NCBI GenBank assembly: GCA_039034015.1
Contig: JBCCBM010000019.1
Location: 1-64,000, forward strand
Length of the DNA stretch: 64,000 nt
Source: Acuticoccus sp039034015
GTDB taxonomy: Bacteria; Pseudomonadota; Alphaproteobacteria; Rhizobiales; Amorphaceae
Direction of reading: 5' to 3'
Below are positions 59,314 to 64,000 of the stretch, piece by piece. Position numbers and translations under genes: made by a program. Position 1 is the first letter of the stretch. Each line of letters opens with the position of its first letter. The notes beneath the pieces were generated by a model. It did not search any database, had not been told where the DNA came from, and saw nothing but the letters and a program-made list of their open reading frames with translations.

Positions 59314-60408
59314 TTACCGCCCAAACGCTGCCCGCACCCGCGCCCGCACCGCCGGATAAATGAAGCGCGCTGCGACCGAAACGCCGAGACGCCACGCGTT
59401 CGGGTCATCATACCGGCCGGCGGAGATCGCAATCACCAGGCCCTCGGCGGGGTGCACCGCCACGCGCTGCCCGCCATTGCCAAAGCCTGCGCGCCATTCC
59501 GACAAAAGCCCCGGCCACGAGACATACGTGAAATAGCCATAGCCAAGGCCGGTGGGCTCATAGGCCTTGGCGGTGAACATTTCTTCGATGAACGCTGGCG
59601 ACACAATCGCCGTCTCACCAAACCGGCCGCCATTGGCAAGCACCGCGCCGATCTTGCCAAGGTCGGGCAGCGTGAGGCGAAGGCCGGATGCGGCGGCCGG
59701 CCCCGCGCCCTCGCGCCCCACCCACTCAAACTCCGTGATGCCGAGCGGGGCAAAGAGCACCGCCTCGGCATAGTCGTCGAGCGCCATCCCTGTGCCGCGC
59801 TCGATGAGTTCGCCAATCAGCGCGGTCGCCCCGCCGGAATAATTCCAGGTGCTGCCGGGCTCGGCCACCACCTTGCGGGAAAGAACATAGGCGATGCGGT
59901 CGTCGGCCTGCTCCATGGCGATTTCAGAGTTTTTGGGGTCGGTGTAGGGGAGCGTTTCGTCCCATTCGAGGCCCAGCGTCATGGTGAGGGCGTGCTCAAT
60001 GCGGATGGCCTCGCGCCCTTCGCCGAGGGCGGCGTGGTCGGCGAATGCGTCGTAAAGCGGGGTGTCTGCCGGGGGCACTTTGCCGGCCTCCAGCGCGATC
60101 CCGTAGAGAAGGGCAACCACGGTTTTGGAGACTGATCGCACATCGTGGAGCGTGTCAGGCCCGTGGGCGACCACGCCAAGGTCGCGGCCCCAGGCGGTGT
60201 CTTCGCCGTCGAAATAGACGTTCGCCAAGACCTCGCCATCCAGCGTTGCGTAAACGCCGTGGAGGCCCGTGAGGCTGCCGGCCTCAAACGCGTCGCGGAT
60301 TTTTGCGTTGAGCGGCGCCTCGGCCATGGCAGGGCCCATCAGGAAAAGCGCGGCAAGGGCGCTAATCGATGGCCGCCAACACCGCTTCAAGGGTGGAAAA
60401 CATCTCAT
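59314..60408 (-). CDS. Serine hydrolase, beta-lactamase/D-Ala-D-Ala peptidase fold
   Basis: A 364-residue class C beta-lactamase-like hydrolase with a signal peptide (SISALAALFLMGPAMAEA). The SxxK motif is SVSKTVVALLYG and the YxN-like motif is NYSGGATALIGELIE, with Gly in place of Asn. It probably cleaves an ester or amide outside the cytoplasm. I start at the ATG at 60408, which has GGAGG about nine bases upstream and overlaps the end of the aminotransferase gene by 47 bases. A TTG at 60390 would shorten the overlap. Confidence 0.82.
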   Translation of the reverse strand: MRCFPPLKRCWRPSISALAALFLMGPAMAEAPLNAKIRDAFEAGSLTGLHGVYATLDGEVLANVYFDGEDTAWGRDLGVVAHGPDTLHDVRSVSKTVVALLYGIALEAGKVPPADTPLYDAFADHAALGEGREAIRIEHALTMTLGLEWDETLPYTDPKNSEIAMEQADDRIAYVLSRKVVAEPGSTWNYSGGATALIGELIERGTGMALDDYAEAVLFAPLGITEFEWVGREGAGPAAASGLRLTLPDLGKIGAVLANGGRFGETAIVSPAFIEEMFTAKAYEPTGLGYGYFTYVSWPGLLSEWRAGFGNGGQRVAVHPAEGLVIAISAGRYDDPNAWRLGVSVAARFIYPAVRARVRAAFGR

Positions 60409-61684
60409 CGATCTGATCCTCCGACACAATCAGCGGCGGCGACAGGGCCACAATATCGCCGGTGACGCGCACCATGAGCCCCGCATCAAACGCGCGCTCC
60501 ACCGCCTCATAGCCCCGCGCGCCGGGCGCCCCGTCGCGCGGCGCCATCTCGATGGCGGCGACAAGGCCAAGGTTGCGCACGTCAATCACATGGCGCGCGT
60601 CGGCAAGCCGGTGCGCCCGCTCTTCCCACAGGGGGGCGAGCGTTGCGGCCCGCTCAAACAAGCGCTCCTCGCGATAGGTGTCGAGCGTTGCAAGGGCCGC
60701 AGCGCAGGCGAGCGGATGGCCAGAATACGTGTAGCCGTGGAAGAATTCGATCAGCGGGCCACCGGCCGCCACCACCCCATCATAGATGTGGCCGCCCAGC
60801 ACCACAGCGCCCATGGGGACGGTGGCGTTGGTGAGCCCTTTGGCCAGCGTCATCATGTCGGGCGTGACGCCAAAATAGTCGGCAGCGGAGGGGGCGCCCA
60901 GGCGCCCAAAGCCCGTGATCACCTCGTCGAAGATGAGGAGGATGCCGTGGCGATCGCAAATCTCGCGCAGGCGCTTCAGATACCCCACCGGCGGGACGAG
61001 AACGCCCGTGGAGCCGGCCATCGGCTCCACAATGACGGCGGCGATGGTGGACGCATCGTGGAGCGCCACCATGCGCTCCAAATCGTCGGCAAGGTCGGCG
61101 CCATGGGGCGGCTCACCGCGGCTGAACGCGTTTTGCGGCAGGTGCGTGTGGCGAAGGTGGTCGACCGCCGGGAGCTGCGCGCCAAACTGCGCCCGGTTTT
61201 TGACAATGCCGCCCACCGCCATGCCGCCAAAGCCGGACCCGTGATAGCCCCGCTCGCGGCCGATGAAGCGCGTGCGCCCCCCCTCGCCCCGGGCTCTGTG
61301 GTAGGCGAGCGCGATCTTGAGCGCTGAATCCACCGCCTCCGACCCAGAATTGCCGAAGAAGACGTGGTCGAGCCCCTCGGGCAGCATTGAAGCGACGCGG
61401 CTTGCCAGGGTGAAGGCCGCCGGGTGGCCGTATTGAAAGGTCGGCGCAAAGTCGAGCTCGGCCACCTGGCGCTGCACGGCCTCCACAATGCGCGGGCGGC
61501 TGTGGCCGGCGTTCACGCACCACAGCGCCGCCGAGCCATCCAAAATGCGCCGGCCATCGTCGGCCGTGTAGTGCATGTCTTTGGCCGACACCAACAGCCG
61601 TGGGGCGGACTTAAACGCCTTGTTGGCCGTATAGGGCATCCAGAACGCTTCAAGGTCGTTGGGGCGGCGAACGATGGCGTCCAT
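60362..61684 (-). CDS. Class III omega-aminotransferase (beta-alanine-pyruvate type)
   Basis: A 440-residue PLP enzyme of the beta-alanine/omega-amino acid-pyruvate group: FWMPYTANKAFKSAPRLL at the start, FFGNSGSEAVDSALKIALAY near 110, LIFDEVITGFGRLGAP near 255 and TLAKGLTNATVPMGAVVLGG with the PLP lysine. Natural substrate not decidable. Follows the kinase gene by 12 bases and overlaps the hydrolase downstream. Confidence 0.91.
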   Translation of the reverse strand: MDAIVRRPNDLEAFWMPYTANKAFKSAPRLLVSAKDMHYTADDGRRILDGSAALWCVNAGHSRPRIVEAVQRQVAELDFAPTFQYGHPAAFTLASRVASMLPEGLDHVFFGNSGSEAVDSALKIALAYHRARGEGGRTRFIGRERGYHGSGFGGMAVGGIVKNRAQFGAQLPAVDHLRHTHLPQNAFSRGEPPHGADLADDLERMVALHDASTIAAVIVEPMAGSTGVLVPPVGYLKRLREICDRHGILLIFDEVITGFGRLGAPSAADYFGVTPDMMTLAKGLTNATVPMGAVVLGGHIYDGVVAAGGPLIEFFHGYTYSGHPLACAAALATLDTYREERLFERAATLAPLWEERAHRLADARHVIDVRNLGLVAAIEMAPRDGAPGARGYEAVERAFDAGLMVRVTGDIVALSPPLIVSEDQIDEMFSTLEAVLAAID

Positions 61685-61696
61685 GGCAAAAACCCT

Positions 61697-62596
61697 TTAG
61701 TTGAGCGCGGCGTGCACCGCCTCGGCGCGCGGGATCGGCGCAATCGCCCCATACCCTTCCACCGAGAGTGAAGCGGCCACCACCGCATAGTGCGCCGCAT
61801 CCGCAACGCTGTCTCCCGCCGAAATTCTTGCAAGGAACGCGCCGTCGAAACAATCGCCCGCGCCGCTGGCGTCCTTGAGCGCGGCCTTGCGCGAGGGGAC
61901 GATGAGCCGTTCATCCCCCAGCGCCACGCGCGCGCCGTCTTCGCCCACCGTGAGCGCGACGACGTTGGGCCCCAGATCGCGATAAAAATCAACGATCTCG
62001 TCCGGGTCCGTAAGGCCGGAGAGCGCCCGCGCGTCGTCCATGCCAGGGAGCGCAATGTCGACGAAGCGCATCGCATCGTGGATGACGGCGCGCGCCCGGT
62101 CGACTGGCCAGAGCAGCGTGCGAAGGTTCGTGTCGAGGGAGACGGTGACCCCGGCCTCTTTGGCAAGGCGCATGGCGGCAAAGCACGCATCGCAGGCCGA
62201 CGGCGAGATCGCCATCGAAATCCCCGAAAGATGGAGGATTTTGGCCGAGCAAATGGCGGCGGCCGAAATATCGTCCGGCCGCATCAAAGCCGCGGCAGAG
62301 CCTGCCCGGCGGTAGGTGAAGCGGTGGCCCTCATCGCCATGGTGGATGAAGTAGATGCCGGTCGGCGCGCTGGGGACGCGGCGCACAAAGTCGGCCGAGA
62401 CGCCTTCGGCCGCCCACAGCGCCATCAGGCCGTCGGCAAATTCATCATCGCCGAGGTGGGTCAGCATCGCGGTGTTGGCCCCCTGACGGGCCGCAGCGAT
62501 TGCCACATTGGACGTGTCACCGCCAAAGCCTTGCACCCATGTGCCATCGCGCTGGTGGTTGAATTCCACCAGCGGTTCGCCAAGGCACACAATCAT
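61697..62596 (-). CDS. PfkB-family sugar kinase (2-keto-3-deoxygluconate kinase type)
   Basis: A 299-residue ribokinase-family kinase with MIVCLGEPLVEFN, GGDTSNVAIAAARQG near 25 and the catalytic DASGAGDCFDGAFLARI near 245. The IYFIHHGDEGHRFTYRRAGS segment is typical of KDG kinases. Together with dgoA it would phosphorylate 2-keto-3-deoxy sugar acids. It overlaps dgoA as ATGA. A separate DgoK is encoded at the window end, so the two kinases may handle different epimers. Confidence 0.88.
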   Translation of the reverse strand: MIVCLGEPLVEFNHQRDGTWVQGFGGDTSNVAIAAARQGANTAMLTHLGDDEFADGLMALWAAEGVSADFVRRVPSAPTGIYFIHHGDEGHRFTYRRAGSAAALMRPDDISAAAICSAKILHLSGISMAISPSACDACFAAMRLAKEAGVTVSLDTNLRTLLWPVDRARAVIHDAMRFVDIALPGMDDARALSGLTDPDEIVDFYRDLGPNVVALTVGEDGARVALGDERLIVPSRKAALKDASGAGDCFDGAFLARISAGDSVADAAHYAVVAASLSVEGYGAIAPIPRAEAVHAALN

Positions 62597-63219
62597 GGGC
62601 GGGCCGCGCGGGCAGCGTCAGCAAAGGTGTGGGCGGCAGCGGCCACATCAGCCAGCGCCTTGCCGGGCTTATAAAGGCTCGACCCGATGCCGACGCCATC
62701 GGCCCCGCCCGCCAGCCAATCGCCAAGATTTTGCGCGTCCACCCCGCCCGTCACCACAAGCTTTGTGCCCTCGGGGAGGACGGCGCGCATCGCCTTCACG
62801 ACCTTTGGCGAAATCCCGTCACCGGGGAAAAGTTTGAGCGCATCCGCCCCCGCGTCCAGCGCGTCAAACGCCTCGGACGGGGTGAAGACGCCGGGCACCG
62901 AGATGAGGCCGCAGCGCTTTGTGGCGCGCACCACCTCGGCGTTAAAATTGGGGGAGACGACGATGCGCCCGCCCGCATCCGCCACCCGCGCCACATCCTC
63001 CGCCTTCAAGACTGTGCCAGCGCCCACCATGGCCGCCTTGCCAAAAAGGTCCGCCTGGATGCGGATCGATTTGAACGGGTCGGGCGAGTTGAGTGGCACT
63101 TCCATCACCGGGATTTTGGCCGCCACCAGCGCCTCGCCGACCCCTTCCGCCTCGCCGGGCGACAGGCCGCGCAGGACGGCAACGATGGGGATTGCGGTGA
63201 GGGCGTCCTCAAGGGTCAT
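62593..63219 (-). CDS. dgoA: 2-dehydro-3-deoxy-6-phosphogalactonate aldolase
   Basis: A 208-residue class I aldolase of the KDPG/KDPGal family: IPIVAVLRGLSPGEA, MEVPLNSPDPFKSI (the PLNSP segment favours DgoA over Eda), MVGAGTVLKAEDV and the Schiff-base lysine in ALKLFPGDGISPKVVKAM. Splits KDPGal to pyruvate and glyceraldehyde 3-phosphate. Nearby dgoK and the KDG-type kinase fit a galactonate or galactose De Ley-Doudoroff-type route. Confidence 0.9.
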   Translation of the reverse strand: MTLEDALTAIPIVAVLRGLSPGEAEGVGEALVAAKIPVMEVPLNSPDPFKSIRIQADLFGKAAMVGAGTVLKAEDVARVADAGGRIVVSPNFNAEVVRATKRCGLISVPGVFTPSEAFDALDAGADALKLFPGDGISPKVVKAMRAVLPEGTKLVVTGGVDAQNLGDWLAGGADGVGIGSSLYKPGKALADVAAAAHTFADAARAARP

Positions 63220-63342
63220 GGGTGGGCTCCGGTGAGTTGGACGAGGTCTAACCTCCCCCTTGCGCGCGCAAAGTGTCGCGCCGCCGCCGCCCCGTCAACG
63301 CATGGCAGCCAAGAGCGGGCAATCGGCTGAACAATCGTTCAG

Positions 63343-63356
63343 GTGACACGCGTCAC
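63343..63356. promoter_or_regulatory. Palindrome upstream of small acidic gene
   Basis: GTGACACGCGTCAC (5-bp arms, 4-base centre) lies in the 227 bases between dgoA and the small acidic gene, where promoters of both must be. It has the shape of a repressor or activator site but I cannot name the protein. Confidence 0.4.
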
Positions 63357-63446
63357 AGCCACCGCCGCGCGATCGCCACATATCAGGATGACCGCGAGAG
63401 AGTTCGGATTTCAATCGCAAAGTCAGCATCATAAAGGGATTTGGCC

Positions 63447-63695
63447 ATGAGCAACTTTTTCTTTGAAGGCGAAGCGGAATCCACCTTCGATTTTTCGATC
63501 AACGCCACACCGGACGACACCCAAAACGTGTTTGACGCCGTCCCGAGCTTTGAACACATGCCCTGGGGCGAGGGAACGCTCCCCACCGATAACGTCAACG
63601 ACGAGGGCCCGGCAAAGCCCTGGTACCCCGCAAAGCCCAAGGGCGACGAGGTCCCCGACATGAGCGTCGACGACGACGGCCTTTTCCTGATGTGA
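63447..63695 (+). CDS. Small acidic protein of unknown function
   Basis: An 82-residue, strongly acidic product (MSNFFFEGEAESTFDFSINA; ends DMSVDDDGLFLM) rich in Asp, Glu, Pro and Phe, with no membrane segment or signal peptide. AAAGGG lies eight bases before the ATG. I do not recognise it. The opening FFFEGEAESTFDF is reminiscent of short conserved peptides ahead of export or maturation systems, but that is only an impression. It lies between dgoA and the repeat array beyond it. Confidence 0.55.
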   Translation: MSNFFFEGEAESTFDFSINATPDDTQNVFDAVPSFEHMPWGEGTLPTDNVNDEGPAKPWYPAKPKGDEVPDMSVDDDGLFLM

Positions 63696-63704
63696 GCCTT
63701 TAAC

Positions 63705-63832
63705 AAGGCGGCTCCGTTTAAAGGAGCCTCAGAGAAGGCGGCTCCGGTTAAAGGAGCCTCAGAGAAGGCGGCTCCGTTTAAAGAAGCCTCAGAGAAGGCT
63801 GCTCCGTTTAAAGGAGCCTCAGAGAAGGCTCC
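63705..63832. repeat. 30-bp tandem repeat, four full copies and a partial
   Basis: Units start at 63705, 63735, 63765 and 63795, with a partial at 63825. Each unit contains GGCTCC and GGAGCC around GTTTAAA, a 6-bp hairpin, so the array is a row of stem-loops. On the minus strand every unit carries the codons CTT CTC TGA, the last two sense codons and stop of dgoK, so it is a tandem duplication of the dgoK 3' end. It may act as a terminator between convergent genes. Confidence 0.9.
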
Positions 63833-64000
63833 GGGCACGGGCAACGGCAAAAAGCCCCATCGCCGTTGCCGTGTCCGGCGCCGTGGTCGCCGGGATGCCG
63901 AACCGCCCCAGCGCGTGGGCATAGGCCGACGACAGGGTTGCCCCGCCCACAATGGTGACCGCCGAGCGATCGGACGCGTTGGCCGCCACCTCGCACCCAA
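63819..64000 (-). CDS. dgoK: 2-dehydro-3-deoxygalactonokinase, C-terminal part
   Basis: The minus frame ending at the TGA at 63819-63821 gives ANASDRSAVTIVGGATLSSA, YAHALGRFGIPATTAPD and TAMGLFAVARARSLL, matching the C-terminal ATPase-fold end of DgoK. The 5' part lies beyond the window. It would phosphorylate 2-keto-3-deoxygalactonate for DgoA. The stop codon lies inside the last full unit of the 30-bp repeat array. Confidence 0.8.
   Translation of the reverse strand, partial: GCEVAANASDRSAVTIVGGATLSSAYAHALGRFGIPATTAPDTATAMGLFAVARARSLL

Noticed and set aside
63383..64000. A minus-strand protein with a ten-residue repeat (AAFSEAPLNG)
   Set aside because: It reads the 30-bp array in the wrong frame; the dgoK frame ends at 63819 with a clear family C-terminus.

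Overview
The window comes from a high-GC proteobacterial chromosome, most likely an alphaproteobacterium and possibly Hyphomicrobiales. This rests on base composition, a tandem glycine riboswitch on a gcvT-gcvH-gcvPA-gcvPB operon, a malic enzyme fused to a phosphotransacetylase-like domain, a thrB-rnhA overlap and crtW/crtZ/crtY carotenoid genes. The assignment is inference; no 16S gene is present. Genes are dense and many neighbours overlap by 1-4 bases (ATGA, GTGA, TGATG).

Layout. 1-374: nested inverted-repeat element. 375-5485: glycine-cleavage operon with a Nudix hydrolase inserted, led by a glycine riboswitch. 5522-8631: lipoprotein, ispH, thrB, rnhA, tRNA-Arg(CCT). 8779-9441: sulfotransferase pseudogene with an internal amber codon, in AT-richer DNA. 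9607-15701: L-idonate/ketogluconate-type dehydrogenases between two LacI-family regulators. 15827-22439: two complete ribose/fructose-type ABC importers in tandem, then a third LacI regulator. 23771-30208: a MalEFGK-type importer followed by a cytochrome b561, an SMP-30 lactonase and a GlcG-like protein. Palindromes of the form TGTTACCGGTAACA lie upstream of the idn genes, the tandem importers and the MalK-type importer, which suggests one sugar-acid regulon.

30299-40096 is the most unusual block. An RsbW-like kinase and a STAS antagonist stand next to two divergent operons. The minus operon encodes a membrane sensor, a sensor-MFS fusion, a TrpX-like binding protein and a GNAT protein. The plus operon encodes a second sensor, a second sensor-MFS-like fusion and a SpoIIE-type phosphatase. 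Four of these proteins share a related extracytoplasmic input domain. I read this as a partner-switching signalling system whose inputs include transporter-fused sensors and a periplasmic binding protein.

40131-43356: four stacked hairpins, then galB-galC-(ogt)-galD of the 4-oxalomesaconate branch of aromatic degradation. 43426-48636: a TSUP permease, an MmgE/PrpD protein, and an amidase followed by six decaying tandem copies of its own 3' end. 49118-52709: a small protein coupled to a LysR regulator, then crtW-crtZ and divergent crtY. 52706-58885: dapB, a DUF1330 protein, mutS and maeB. 58903-64000: DUF2306 protein, serine hydrolase, class III aminotransferase, a KDG-type kinase, dgoA, a small acidic protein, and the C-terminal end of dgoK, whose last codons and stop are repeated in 30-bp units.
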